The notes under the pieces: model-generated | The model's database searches: none | What the model was told of the DNA's origin: nothing | The model's input: the letters and a program-made list of their open reading frames with translations, nothing else | Translations under genes and position numbers: made by a program | Shown: one piece after another, positions 11,312-22,091 of the stretch | Layout of the letters: each line of letters begins with the position of its first letter | How positions within the stretch are numbered: the first letter of the stretch is position 1 | From: Balamuthia mandrillaris | Lineage: Eukaryota > Discosea > Longamoebia > Balamuthiidae | Direction: 5' to 3' | DNA length: 64,000 nt | Assembly: GCA_031835245.1 (NCBI GenBank) | Contig: JAVKOQ010000149.1 | Span: forward strand, 62,001 to 126,000

Positions 11312-13529
11312 TAAAGAATCGTCACTGGATTAAACGAGAGGCTGACGACGGTAAGAAGGAAGTCTACGATATCTATACAGTATGTTTCTTCTCTGCTCTG
11401 GTTTTCTGTGCTCGTCTCTTTCTTACACAACAAAAACAAAAATAGCTCTCTTTGGTCATCTGGCGCGATCACCTCTTCCACCCACAGAAAACACGTCTGA
11501 CCAACGCTCTCTTAGCGCTGGTCGAGAAGGAACGCAACGGCGAACAGATCAACACGCATCTCGTCAGCGTGGTGGTCAACGGCTATGTCCGCCTCGGCCT
11601 CAACAAGGAGAAGCCCAAGGAGACCACCCTCGAGATCTACAAGGAGCACTTTGAGGATGACTTTATTCACGCCACTGAAGTCTACTATACCGCTGAGTCC
11701 ACTCAATTCATTGCCACCAACAGCGTGGCTGAGTACATGAAGAAGGTGGAACTCCGTTTGGCGGAGGAACAGAGGCGCGTGCAGCAGTACTTGCATTCCT
11801 CCACTGAGACGGAGCTCATCAACACCTGTGATCGAGTGCTCATCGAGAAGCACATTGACACTCTCCGAACTGATTTCCAGAACATGCTTAACGACGATAA
11901 GATTGATGGTTTGATTTCTATATTCTTTGTTTCTGTGTTTAACGTTCATTCTTTGTTTTCATTTCTCTATCCCCTTTCTCTTTCTCTTGCTCACATTTAT
12001 TCTTTCACTCCAAATACAGACTTGACGCGAATGTACAAGTTGTTATCTCGGATCGTTCGCGGCCTCGAGCCCTTGCGCACCACTTTCGAGAAACACGTTA
12101 CTCAGGTCGGCAAACAGGCCATTCAGGAAGTGGCCAAGACAGCCATCACCGACCCCACTCAATACGTGGAGACTATCTTGGGTGTATACAAAAAATACAA
12201 CGCCCTCGTTGTAGGTTCCTTCCGCAACGACTCTGGCTTTGTGGCCAGCTTGGACAAAGCCTGCCGCAGCTTCATCAACGAGAACGCCGTCTGTAAGATT
12301 GCTCGCTCCGCCAGCAAGTCTCCTGAGCTCCTTGCTCGCTTCACTGACGGCCTTCTCAAGAAGAGCGCCAAGAATCCGGAAGAGCAGGCCATGGAGCAGC
12401 TGCTCAACGACGTGATGACCGTCTTCAAGTACATTGAGGACAAGGACGTCTTCCAAACGTTCTACTCCAAGAACTTGGCCAAGCGTCTCATCCACGGGGC
12501 CTCCGCCTCGGAGGATCTGGAGGGCACTATGATCGGCAAGCTCAAGTCCGCTTGCGGTTATGAGTACACCTCCAAGCTTCAGCGCATGTTCACTGACATG
12601 TCCGTCAGCAGAGACTTGCTCGAGCGCTTCAAGAACCACCTCGAGGAGAGCGGACAGGACGTTGGCGTGGACTTTAACGTGCTCGTGCTGGCCACCGGCT
12701 CTTGGCCCCTGCAGCCTCCCTCCACCAACTTCACCATCCCCAAGGATCTCGAGGTCTGCGAGCAGCTCTTTGTCAAGTTTTATCAGGCGCAGCACTCGGG
12801 CAGGAAGCTAAACTGGTTGCATCAGCTAAGCAAGGGAGAGCTCAAGTCGCGCTATGGCAAGAGCTATACCTTTGTGACATCCACCTATCAGATGGGCGTG
12901 TTGCTGCAGTTTAACAGCACTGACAAGATGACCACGGAGGAGCTTCAGATCGCCACGCAACTCACTGATAGCACTCTCAAGAATACTCTTCTAGTACGTT
13001 TTTGCTTTGTCTTCTTTTTTCTCCTTTTTTTTTCTCCATATCTCTCCCTATTCTTTTTGTTGACATATTTTCCCTCTCTCTTTAGTCTCTTATCAAGACA
13101 AAAGTATTGAAGATGGCAGGAGCAGGAGCCTCGTCGAGCAGCGACAAAGGAGGTGACGGCGGCGACAAGGACGAGGACCCCACCATCGAAAAGGAGTCCA
13201 CCTTCATGGTCAACGTCGGCTTCCGCAGCAAGAGACAAAAGGTCAACATCAACATTCCCATCCGTCAGGCCCGCGAGGAGGAGAGCAAGGAGACGCACAA
13301 GGCCGTCGAGGAGGACCGCAAGCTGCAGATCCAGGCCGCCATCGTGCGTATCATGAAGATGAGGAAGCGGTTGCAGCACAGCGCGCTCATCTCGGAGGTG
13401 ATCTCGCAGCTGCAGACGCGTTTCAAGCCGCGCGTGCAGGTCATCAAGAAGTGCATAGACATCCTCATCGAGAAGGAGTACTTGGAGCGCGTCGAGGGGC
13501 AGAAGGACATGTACAGCTACGTTGCCTAA
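10600..13529 (+). CDS. CUL1: Cullin-1, scaffold of SCF ubiquitin ligases, 772 aa, six exons
   Basis: Exons 10600-10869, 11073-11177, 11317-11379, 11446-11908, 12020-12993 and 13086-13529 sum to 773 codons; human CUL1 has 776 residues. The N-terminal cullin repeats begin [22 protein letters not shown] and NRHWIKRE, matching the CUL1 surface that binds SKP1/F-box. The cullin homology domain ([24 protein letters not shown] type) and the C-terminal winged-helix follow. The neddylation motif IVRIMKMRK is intact, with the acceptor lysine at about residue 716, and the end [19 protein letters not shown] is the CUL1 form rather than CUL2/3/4. It assembles SKP1-F-box-RBX1 ligases in nucleus and cytosol. 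An F-box/ankyrin gene at 33-34 kb encodes a possible adaptor class. The start at 10600 was preferred to the in-frame ATG at 10570 because the extra ten residues are hydrophobic and cross a possible splice acceptor. Confidence 0.95.
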
Positions 13530-13915
13530 CAAAAAAAAAAACAAAGAAACAAAGTTCCTTTTTTTTGCGTCACGAACACAACAAACAAGCAGTTTTTTTT
13601 TTAACACAAACGACGTTCTGTTTTTCTCTTCTCTTCATCGCTCTCTTCCCTTCGCTTCTCCAAGGCCAGGCACTCTCCTACCTACCTAACCGCCAGCTCA
13701 CCTGTTGCATGGGCACCGATACCTCCGCTCACGGCCAACGTATGTTCGTTCGCCTGGTCCTGCAACGGGGTAGGCTCGGGGTAAGAAACGACAGTGCATG
13801 CACTTGCGTAACAACGTTACCGCCCTTGCTTGAGCGGGTTACTGCGAGGAGGAAACAGTTCACCGAGTGCCTGGCAAGCACCAACGCCAAGCAATTATTG
13901 TTTTTAATTGAAGCG
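13530..13915. other. Intergenic between CUL1 and LRR1
   Basis: It contains the CUL1 3' end and the LRR1 upstream region. An open frame runs through it into LRR1, but the residues are not LRR-like, so I place the LRR1 start at 13916, where the paralogue similarity begins. No other feature is seen. Confidence 0.4.
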
Positions 13916-15294
13916 ATGGAGGAGGGAGGAGGTAGGGCGGACGAGAAAGCGGCGGAGAAGGAAGGGGGCGAGGGAGAGGAAAGCCAAGCGCTTCCCTCCT
14001 TGCTCCAACGCTTTGCGCACTCCACCGCCTGCAACCTCTCCTTCAAACGCCTGACCGCCTTGCCGAGGGAGTTTGGCCAGCTCTCCGCTCTCACAGAGTG
14101 CAACCTCCAGGACAACGCGCTGACCTGCTTGCCAAGGGAGTTTGGCCAGCTCTCCGCTCTCACAGAGTGCAACCTCTCCTTCAACAAGCTGACCTGCTTG
14201 CCAAGCGAGTTTGGCCAGCTCTCCGCTCTCACTCAGTGCGACCTTTCCTTAAACAAGCGGAGCGCCTTGCCGAGGGAGTTTGGCCGGCTCTCCGCTCTCG
14301 CCCACTGCAACCTCTCCTGCAACCAGCTGACCGCCTTGCCAACCGCGTTCGGCCAGCTCACCGTTCTCACGAAGTGCTACCTCGACCACAACGAGCTGAC
14401 GTCCTTGCCGAGGGAGTTTGGCAAGCTCACCGCTCTCACGGCGTGCTCTCTGGCAAGCAACAAGCTGACCTCCTTGCCGAGAGAGTTTTATCAGCTCTCT
14501 ACGCTTAGAGACTGCAACCTCCACAACAACAGGCTGAGCTCCTTGCCGAGGGAGTTTGGCCAGCTCACCGCTCTCACTAAGTGCTACCTCGACTACAACA
14601 AGCTTACCAGCTTGCCGAGGGAGTTTGGCCAGCTCACCGCTCTCAAGCGTTTCGCCCTGGATGGCAACCCCTTGGCAGCACTGCCTTGCTCCATGGTTTG
14701 CCTTCTTCCATCCTTGCAAACGTTCTCCCTTCAGCCCTTTCGCCAGCGGTACGCACTTCTCAAACAACCGGAAGAGACTGAGGAGGAGAAGAACAAAGTG
14801 AAACCCAAGCAACCATCGCCGATGAGGAACAACCAGGCAAAAGTGAAGAGTCTGTGGCACTTGAGCGGAGAGACAGTGCTGAGGAACAAGCTTTGCCCAC
14901 AGGCCTGTTGAGCACTGTGCCAAGCCCGCCATTCACTTGGCTTTCTTCTTCTCTGAAGGCGGAGAGGAGCGCAAACCAGCAGCAAGGAACAAAAGAAGAA
15001 GGGAAAGCAGAAGAAGGAGAGGAGAGTGTGAAGGAGGTCCTCAAGGCGGTGGTGCTGCCGGAAGAAGTGAAGGAAGGACTGGAAAGGTTACAAAGAAGAT
15101 GTGAGGTTTGTCAACACCTGTTTTTGGAGGCTGAAGCGGAGGAGGAGGAGGAAGAGAAAGAAGGAGGAGAGGAAGGAAGGGAAGTGGTGAGAAGGGTATG
15201 GGACGAGGAAAGAGTAGTGTGGTGGGAGTTGTTGTGTTGCAGCCAGAGCTGTCTCCTCCGGCCCCTTCCTGACTCTTCCCTTGCCGCCAAGTAA
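13916..15294 (+). pseudogene. LRR1: leucine-rich-repeat protein gene with a C-terminal frameshift
   Basis: From MEEGGGRADEK the frame encodes the family leader (ALPSLLQRFAHSTAC) and about ten 23-residue repeats of the form LPREFGQLSALTECNLS.N.LT.LP, ending in the cap AALPCSMVCLLPSLQT. The frame then reaches a stop at 14909-14911. The conserved tail (VKSLWHLSG..., LERLQRRCEVCQHLF, WWELLCCSQSC) continues in the next frame to 15294. Against LRR2 the difference is one missing T in the run at about 14890 (CTTTGCCC versus CTTTTGCCC). The gene therefore encodes either a 331-residue protein without the Cys tail or, if this is a read error, a full-length one. The last 430 bases are nearly identical to LRR2, suggesting recent duplication or gene conversion. 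SHOC2-like LRR proteins of this class act in protein-protein binding. Confidence 0.8.
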
Positions 15295-15349
15295 ACAAAG
15301 AACAACGAAGCGAAGAAGAAGCACGAAGAACAAAGGAAGAAGAAGAACG

Positions 15350-15783
15350 ATGTAAAATAAAAGAAGAAGAAGAAGAAGAAGAAGAAGAAGAACAAGAAGA
15401 AAGACCAACAAGTGGTGCTGAGCGTAAAACAACAGAAGATACAAAATAAAATGTAGCCTTTTATTGACAGACAGAAAAGCTTCGATGCTCCAAAGTGTGT
15501 CCATCAAGGCCGTGTGGGCTGGAGCAGCAGAGGAGGTTGCTGTTGCTGCTGTTGCTGCTGCAATTGTTGGTGAGCGACTTGTCGAATGGTCGGTCCACTT
15601 TGTTGTTGTGGTGGAGAGGAGGAAGAAACGGAGGAAGAAGAAGAAGAAGAGGCGGAAGGGGTGATGAGAACGCGGTAAAGTTCTTTCAGTTCATCCATCT
15701 CTTGTTGAAACTTGTCTTGATGTTCCTCTGCCATGCTCCTGATTGCTTTCAGACGCAGCAAACAACTCTGTTGCATGCAAGTT
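15350..15783 (-). pseudogene. Duplicated last exon and 3' flank of the FES1/HspBP1 gene
   Basis: Bases 15402-15783 repeat 19917-20297 almost exactly, with only two or three substitutions noticed. Weaker similarity extends left through a GAA run to about 15350. The copy contains the complete terminal exon of the FES1-like gene (SCLLRLKAIRSM.EEHQDKFQQEM through the poly-Gln and LLLQPTRP stop at 15504). It ends about ten bases into the preceding intron, where it abuts a pyrimidine satellite. No other FES1 exon is nearby, so it cannot encode the chaperone factor on its own. It is in the same orientation as the parent. Confidence 0.85.
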
Positions 15784-15805
15784 TCCTGTCTTTTTCTTCT
15801 TCTTC

Positions 15806-16352
15806 CTTCGTTCTGTTTTCTCTTCTCCTCTCTTCATCGTTCTCTTCTCTTCTCTTCATCGTTCTCTTCTCCTCTCTTCATCGTTCTCTTCATCGTTCTC
15901 TTCATCGTTCTCTTCTCTTCTCTTCTCTTCTCTTCATCGTTCTCTTCATCGTTCTCTTCATCGTTCTCTTCATCGTTCTCTTCATCGTTCTCTATCGTTC
16001 TCTTCTCTTCTCTTCTCTTCTCTTCTCTTCTCTTCTCTTCTCTTCTCTTCTCTTCTCTTCTCTTCTCTTCTCTTCTCTTCTCTTCTCTTCTCTTCTCTTC
16101 TCTTCTCTTCTCTTCTCTTCTCTTCTCTTCTCTTCTCTTCTCTTCTCTTCTCTTCTCTTCTCTTCTCTTCTCTTCTCTTCTCTTCTCTTCTCTTCTCTTC
16201 TCTTCTCTTCTCTTCTCTTCTCTTCTCTTCTCTTCTCTTCTCTTCTCTTCTCTTCTCTTCTCTTCTCTTCTCTTCTCTTCTCTTCTCTTCTCTTCTCTTC
16301 TCTTCTCTTCTCTTCTCTTCTCTTCTCTTCTCTTCTCTTCTCTTCTCTTCTC
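15806..16352 (+). repeat. Pyrimidine satellite: TCTTCATCGT variants then a pure (TCTTC)n array
   Basis: Bases 15806-16000 are TCTTC units interrupted by ATCGT. Bases 16001-16352 are about 70 near-perfect copies of the pentamer. Related sequence (GAAGA with GATGA interruptions) fills the PIG-H intron at 48.9-49.4 kb on the other strand. Long open frames through it (SSLLF, REEKR) are artefacts. Confidence 0.9.
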
Positions 16353-16532
16353 GGCTTTTTCTCCTCGCTCCTCTCCTCGCTCCTGTCCCGTGTCCAGGAC
16401 GCGGAGGCGGTCTCCGCGAGCATGCAGTGCAGTGGCCTGCCTGCCTGCCTGTAATGCATGTGAAATTCTCATCCAACAGCTACAGCTAACAACCTGCCCA
16501 GTAACTCTGCCGCCAACTCACCCAAGCTAACA

Positions 16533-18230
16533 ATGGAAGCAACAAGCAAGCGAGTGACGAACAAAAACCAGCACAAGCATAACGAGAACAACAGCAAAAA
16601 CAACCACCCCAAGAACGAGAGCAAGAACAAGAACAGCAAGGCCAATAGGAGCAATAACAAGAACAACAAGGGCAAGAGCAACAAACACAAGAACAAGAGC
16701 AAGGACAACAACAACCATGACCACCTCAACAATAACAACAGAAAAACGTGTCCAGCCCAACAGCAGAAGGCACCGAAGCCCAAAGACGAAAAAGAAAACG
16801 GAACAGACGCAACCCACCGAAGAGAGGCACGCCGTTGTAAAAGTGAAGAACAAACCGAAAGAAAAGGCCAACACCAAGAACGTGAAGATGAGAAAGCTCA
16901 AGAACATACTCAAGAGGAACGAGAAGAACAAGCAAAAGAACGAAAAGAAAAAGAAAAAGAAAAAGAAAAACAGCACGAACTAGCAGCAACAGAAGAAGAA
17001 CAGGAAGAAGAAGAAGAAGAAGAAGAAGAAGAAGAAGAAGAAGAACAAGAGGAAGAACCAGAAGAAGAACAAGAAGAAGAAGAAGAACAAGAGGAAAAAA
17101 TACAAGAAGAGGAAGAAGCAATAAGTCGCTTGTATGATCCGCTGCCTCTTTGCAGATTAAGTGAGCAAGCTGCCAGAGAGGGGTTAGCACCAGCATGGAA
17201 AATTCTACAAGACCCTTACACAAAATTGTTCTACGGCTCTTTGGACCTCAAGGGGCATCATTACGACGTCAAGCGAGCCGAAGGGTTCCCCAAGAAGAAA
17301 GCTGCACAGGCCTACCTAGCGCGCATCTGGCTCAGAAAGAACGCGCCGACCACACCCCTCACGAAGAAGGAGTTACCACCAAGGCAGCCCTTGCCTCCCA
17401 CTCCCTTTGCTGCGCTTCAAATGTACCTGGTCAAGAGGAACCTAAGTATATACCACTGCCATGCTTTTCTTTTATCGTTTTGTCTTGTTAAAACGTGACA
17501 CCACTCGTGCCCCAGCCAACGACTTCCGGTCTGGAAAAAAACCGGTGCAAGCTGGCTATATTTTTTATTGCTGCTTGGAGCTCGAGAATGGCCAAACGCT
17601 GACCGTGGAAAAAGGACCCTTCTCCGATGTCAGTTACGCAAAGCACAAGGCAGCTCGGGAGATGCTGGAACGCTTGGCTGAAAAGGACTCAGAAGCCTGG
17701 GATGCGCTGAAAAGTTGCCTCAGACAACGTGTGTTCAAGCGTGGAATGGAGATGGAGGAGGATGAAGATGATAAAAATGAGTTCAAGGGAGGAGAGTCAC
17801 CAGACGAAGAATGGGATAGTGTGAAGGCAGGCAACATGATCAAAAGGGGTAAGAGTGTGGCCGCTTATGTATGTGGATTCTTGAATACGGAAATATCTGG
17901 TATGGAGTGCATGACTCCAAAACCATTCATGGGATAAAGCTTTCATCGACGGAGCTGGACAAGCTCAAGCTTAAGCTCTGGAGTGTGCTGCGGTAACTCT
18001 GGCCCCCTCTCTCAGGTGACTCAGAGGTTATCGACATCTGGCACGAGTTGATAGCACCATCAACGGACAAATACTATCTGCTTCAAGTCGAGGTGAAGCC
18101 TGGCGTTCGTCTTGGGCAAACAACCTGGCTTAATCGTATCGTATGGCAAAAAAAAGCAAACTCACTGGAAGCACTTCAACCAGTGGAGATTGTGCAGAGG
18201 TTGCACAAGGAACGTAAGAAGGAGGAATGA
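16533..18230 (+). pseudogene. dsRBD-Schlafen copy 1, decayed in its Schlafen domain
   Basis: Exon 1 (16533-17445) encodes a 200-residue Asn/Lys then Glu-rich leader absent from copy 2. It is followed by a first dsRBD-like domain (YDPLPLCRLSEQA, LFYGSLDLKGHHYDV, KKKAAQAYLARIWL). Exon 2 starts at 17516 and carries a second dsRBD (GYIFYCCLELENGQTL, KGPFSDVSYAKHKAAREMLERL) and the start of an AlbA_2/Schlafen domain (NEFKGGE, KSVAAYVCGFLNT). Compared with copy 2 it lacks about seven residues before KSVAAYV and a short segment covering the GKGGN loop, after which the frame ends at 17937. Bases 17938-18047 align to copy 2 but are scrambled, and the last 60 codons (to 18230) are recognisable in another frame. 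A truncated dsRBD protein might still be made. The intron position and phase match copy 2, confirming tandem duplication. Confidence 0.75.
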
Positions 18231-18536
18231 TATTTTGTTGTGTTGCATGTTCGCCTGGTTTACCAAGAAGTGATGCTTATGTTTCTCAAACATGTGACTT
18301 TCAGAGAGAAAATAAGAGCAATCGCTTTGTAAATGTCTCTTGGTTGTTCTTTCCTTGCTTCCGCTCAGCCCACCCTCCTCTTCTCCATTGGCCAGGAGTG
18401 GAGTCCAGGACACAGTCCTTCATTCAACAATTGACCAAAATAGTCCATTTATCCTCCAAACATAATTGCCGATTCATTTGCTTATCGCAACGCGCTTCTC
18501 TCTTTAGTTTTGTGTTGAGAAGACCGGCGGTGCATC
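18231..18536. other. Spacer between the two dsRBD-Schlafen copies
   Basis: 306 bases lie between the last homologous base of copy 1 and the ATG of copy 2. No conserved element is seen. It presumably holds the copy 1 terminator and the copy 2 promoter. Confidence 0.4.
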
Positions 18537-19774
18537 ATGGAAGGCGGAAAAGACAAAGAAAAGGAACACGAAGACGGAAACGCGGAAGCAGTTGGTAATG
18601 ATGCAACCGATGAGGACGTGCGCGCGCCAGAGCACACGTATGACCCCGCACCGTTATGTTTGTTGAACGAGCTAGCATCCAACAATCAGTTGCCTGGTTG
18701 GACTATTCTTCAACACCCACAAACGCAATTGTTTTACGGCTCGTTAGACTTCAAAGGGCAACGCTGTGAAGTCGGGCCAGCCAAAGTGTTCACCAAGAAG
18801 AAAGTTGTACAAGCCCACCTGGCATCCGTTTGGCTGAAAGACTTTGGTACGCCCGCTGCCGCAGTCCTTCCAAAGGCATCCACAAGCCAGCCGTTACAAC
18901 CCAGCCCCTTTGCTGCCCTGCACAACTACTTGGCAAAGAAAAAACAGAGTATGCTTTATTCATATTTATACTTTTGTTTTGCGGATTTTGTTTTTTTTTT
19001 TAACCAAACGCGCTATCTTTCGAAGTAAATAACTTTGATAGTGGTAGTAAACGAGACGAAACCCAAGTGGGCTATGTCTATTACTGCCATTTGAAGCTCG
19101 AGAATGGCTGTGTCCTCAAGGAGGAGAAAGGACCTTTCTCTAGTATTGCCATCGCAAAGCATGAAGCCGCCAAAGCAATGTTGGAGCGCTTGGCAACAAA
19201 GGATCAGGATGCATGGCACGCGTTGAAAAGTTGCCTTGCACAACGTGTGTTCATACGTGGAACGGAGATGGAGGAGGACGAAGACGACAGAAATGAATTT
19301 AAAGGAGGAAAGAAACCAGATCAGGAATGGAATTGTGAGCATGCATGCAACATGCTTGTTGATAAAATAGGTATGAACAAGAAGAGCTTGGCCGCCTATG
19401 TATGTGGATTTTTGAATACAGGCAAAGGAGGAAACATCTGGTACGGAATCCATGATACCAAAACAATCCATGGGATCAAGCTTTCTTCCAAAGAACTGGA
19501 CAAGGTCAAACTGGTTATTCAACAAGAACTGCGATTCCTTTGGCCGCCGATTTCGGATGACTCAGAGGTTATTGATATCTGGCATGAGCTGATAGCACCT
19601 TCATCTACGGACAAGTACTATCTTCTTCAAGTGGAGGTCAGGCCTGGCGTTCGCCTTGGACAAACAACTTGGGCAAAGAAGATGGTTTGGCAGAAGAGAG
19701 GCAACATGCTCATAGCGCTGGAGCCCGAGGAAATTGTGCAAAGGTTGCACAAGGAATGGACAAAGGAGGAATGA
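18537..19774 (+). CDS. dsRBD-dsRBD-Schlafen (AlbA_2) protein, intact, 386 aa, two exons
   Basis: Exons 18537-18948 and 19026-19774 give 387 codons. Residues about 35-101 look like a first double-stranded-RNA-binding fold (APLCLLNELASNN, LFYGSLDFKGQRCEV, KKKVVQAHLASVWL). Residues about 124-193 look like a second and more canonical one (PFAALHNYLAKKKQ, GYVYYCHLKLENGCVLKE, AKHEAAKAMLERL). Residues about 222-345 match the Schlafen core/AlbA_2 family (PF04326): NEFKGG, KKSLAAYVCGFLNTGKGG, WYGIHD and IHGIKL, then YLLQVEVRPG. Schlafen core domains include RNA-cleaving members (SLFN11/13) that act on tRNA. Joined to two dsRBD modules, an RNA-targeting, perhaps antiviral or RNA-quality, function is a reasonable inference. 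No helicase domain follows. I know of no named orthologue with this order. The neighbouring copy at 16.5 kb is decaying. Confidence 0.8.
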
Positions 19775-20017
19775 AAAGTTTGTTTTGCGTTCATTTTGTG
19801 CTAGTTCTGAAGTTTAAAGTAATGAGTTTATGCATTACAAACAACATCAACAAAAACAGTATGAAGAGAAGAAGAATGAAGTAAAATAAAAGAAGAAGAA
19901 GAAGAAGAAGAAAAAAGACCAACAAGTGGTGCTGAGCGTAAAACAACAGAAGATACAAAATAAAATGTAGCCTTTTATTGACAGACAGAAAAGCTTCGAT
20001 GCTCCAAAGTGTGTCCA

Positions 20018-21271
20018 TCAAGGCCGTGTGGGCTGGAGCAGCAGAGGAGGTTGCTGTTGCTGCTGTTGTTGCTGCAATTGTTGGTGAGCGACTTGTCGAA
20101 TGGTCGGTCCACTTTGTTGTTGTGGTGGAGAGGAGGAAGAAACGGAGGAAGAAGAAGAAGAAGAGGCGGAAGGGGTGATGAGAACGCGGTAAAGTTCTTT
20201 CAGTTCATCCATCTCTTGTTGAAACTTGTCTTGATGTTCCTCTGTCATGCTCCTGATTGCTTTCAGACGCAGCAAACAACTCTGTTGCATGCAAGTCAAA
20301 CGTGAGTTCACGCGAAAAGATTAAAAAAAAAATGCATAGAGAGGCGTAGAGAAGAGTAAGTACATACCTTCGGAAGTTGGGAGGCAGTGCACTCAGAGAT
20401 AGCAGGAGGATGACCACGCAACAGTTCCACAAGTGCTGCTGCTGTTTTCTCTCTTATCTCCAACCAAATGAATTCGTCCTCTTCTGCTTCTTGGTCTTTG
20501 TCTTCTTCCTTTCTCTTCTGCTGTTCTCCATTCCTTTCTTCTTCTTCTTCCTTCAATACGAGAGCGATATGACGTTGCAACAAACTTGTCATGGCAGCAA
20601 CCACGCCCAACTCTTTTGCTCGTTGTTGTGTTTCCTGCCGCATCTCCTCTGCTGCTGCGAGATGCTTCAAGAAGAACACCGTTCTCGTGTAAAGTCCGTG
20701 TTGTTGTCGAATTGAAGCTATCTTCCGCTCCTTCTTTGTCTCCTTCGTCTGTTCTTCGTCTTCTTTATCTTCTGTTTTAGTTTCCGTTTCATCACCGTCG
20801 TAGAAAGAAGCGGCATCTTTTCTAGCGTAGACTCGAATGATGTCTGCCAACAAAGAGATTCCGTTACTCTCCTCCACGAATTGTCGCATTGCGATCGGGT
20901 TGTGACGAACGAGAGCAGAAATCAAACTCAACGCTTTCATCTTCAGTTGAACTTCGTCTTCCTGTTCTTGTTGTTCTTTCTCTACTTCACTTTCTGCGTT
21001 GCCTTGTTGGTCTTGCTGTTCTGAAGAAGAAGAAGCAAGAAGAGAAATAGCTTTCGGCAAAGCGTCATGTCGGAGAGCTTCTTGTTGTGCGATGGGATTG
21101 TTTTGGACGACGGTGGAGAGCACCCATGCGCTCCACACACGAACGGTTGCCGAGGGGTGGGACATGTGTTCCACGACAGGAACCAATCCATCCACTTTGT
21201 GCAGATCTGTGGTGAAGAAAGAAATATAAGCTAAAGTGTTAATAACAAAAGCAAAGAAAGAAAGAAAGAAA

Positions 21272-21355
<84 letters not shown>

Positions 21356-21747
21356 ACAGCGGAACAAGAAGGTACCGTTGGCGTTATCGATGTCCTCCAC
21401 CAAGAATTGAATCTCCATCAAAGCGTTCTTCTTCTCTTCCACCGACCCGTCCTCCCTTCTCAGCGTCTCCGCGCAGCGCTTCATCCTTTGCGCATCCGTC
21501 TCCACGCTTTTCAGCGCCTCTTTCAGCCACTCATAATCCTTGATTTTTATTTTTCAAAAAAAATATATTTTGTGAGTGAAAAAAAAAAAAACAGAGATGA
21601 ACCAAAGGGGAGAGAGAGAGAGAGAGAGAGAGGCAAAACCTCTTTGGGTCGGTTTCCGAGGGTGGAAGGAGTCCCTTCCTTGGGGCCGTCACTGTGCTCC
21701 AAACAAAACCGCAAAAGGCTCTTGTCCACCGAACTCAAGAAACTCAT
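20018..21747 (-). CDS. FES1/HspBP1-like Hsp70 nucleotide-exchange factor, 457 aa, four exons
   Basis: Exons 21747-21640, 21538-21376, 21206-20368 and 20281-20018 sum to 458 codons. The N-terminus (SVDKSLLRFCLEHSDG) matches the Fes1 leader domain. Armadillo-like helices follow: DYEWLKEALKSVE, EIQFLVEDIDNAND, LVPVVEHMSHPSATVRVWSA, WVLSTVVQNNPIAQQ and MKALSLISALVRHNPIAMRQF. The end (SCLLRLKAIRSM, FQQEMDELKELYRVL) corresponds to the HspBP1 C-terminal helices. The family binds the Hsp70 ATPase lobe and releases ADP in the cytosol. Insertions of Glu/Lys-rich sequence and a Ser plus Gln-rich tail lengthen it beyond HspBP1 (about 360 residues). The intron at 21207-21375 contains a (GAAA)n run. The last exon is duplicated at 15.4-15.8 kb. 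It is transcribed divergently from LRR2. Confidence 0.85.
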
Positions 21748-22091
21748 CGGGTATCTGTTTTTGGTTTTCTTTGTTACCAGTGTGTGTTGGTGGAAGCAGG
21801 AAACTTTTTCTTTTTTTTTTTTTAAAAAAAAAGGGCTTCCCCTCTACTTAATCAAAAAAGCTTTTGTTTCCGTTGTTCTCTTTAACAAAAAAAAACAAAA
21901 TAAATGTTTTTTTTTCTTGTTTTCTTCGTTCTTCGATTTCTTCGATTTTTTCTGAGTTTTCTCCCAAGTTTCCCTTTCCGCCTAAAATTCGTCGAATTTC
22001 ACCACGTCGACATGATTAATGATAATGATCTGATCTGTTTTTTTTTACCGCTGCACCAATCAACAATCAAAAAAAAAGAAAGCCGGCGGTA
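21748..22091. other. Divergent promoter region FES1/LRR2
   Basis: 344 bases between the two ATGs, with A and T runs and the palindrome-like word ATTAATGATAATGATC at 22015-22030. No gene is seen. Confidence 0.35.

Noticed and set aside
13729-14932. Long minus-strand and +1/+2 frames opposite the LRR genes
   Set aside because: They are shadows: the repetitive coding sequence keeps antisense frames open. The LRR frame has the conserved motif and codon structure.
15743-16530. Several 150-320-codon frames (SSLLF or REEKR)
   Set aside because: They are created by the pentamer satellite; no codon bias, start context or homology.
15350-20297. The flanking direct repeats as terminal repeats of a mobile element
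   Set aside because: The repeat is a host exon plus intron edge and 3' flank of FES1, without transposase or target-site duplication, so segmental duplication is the simpler reading.
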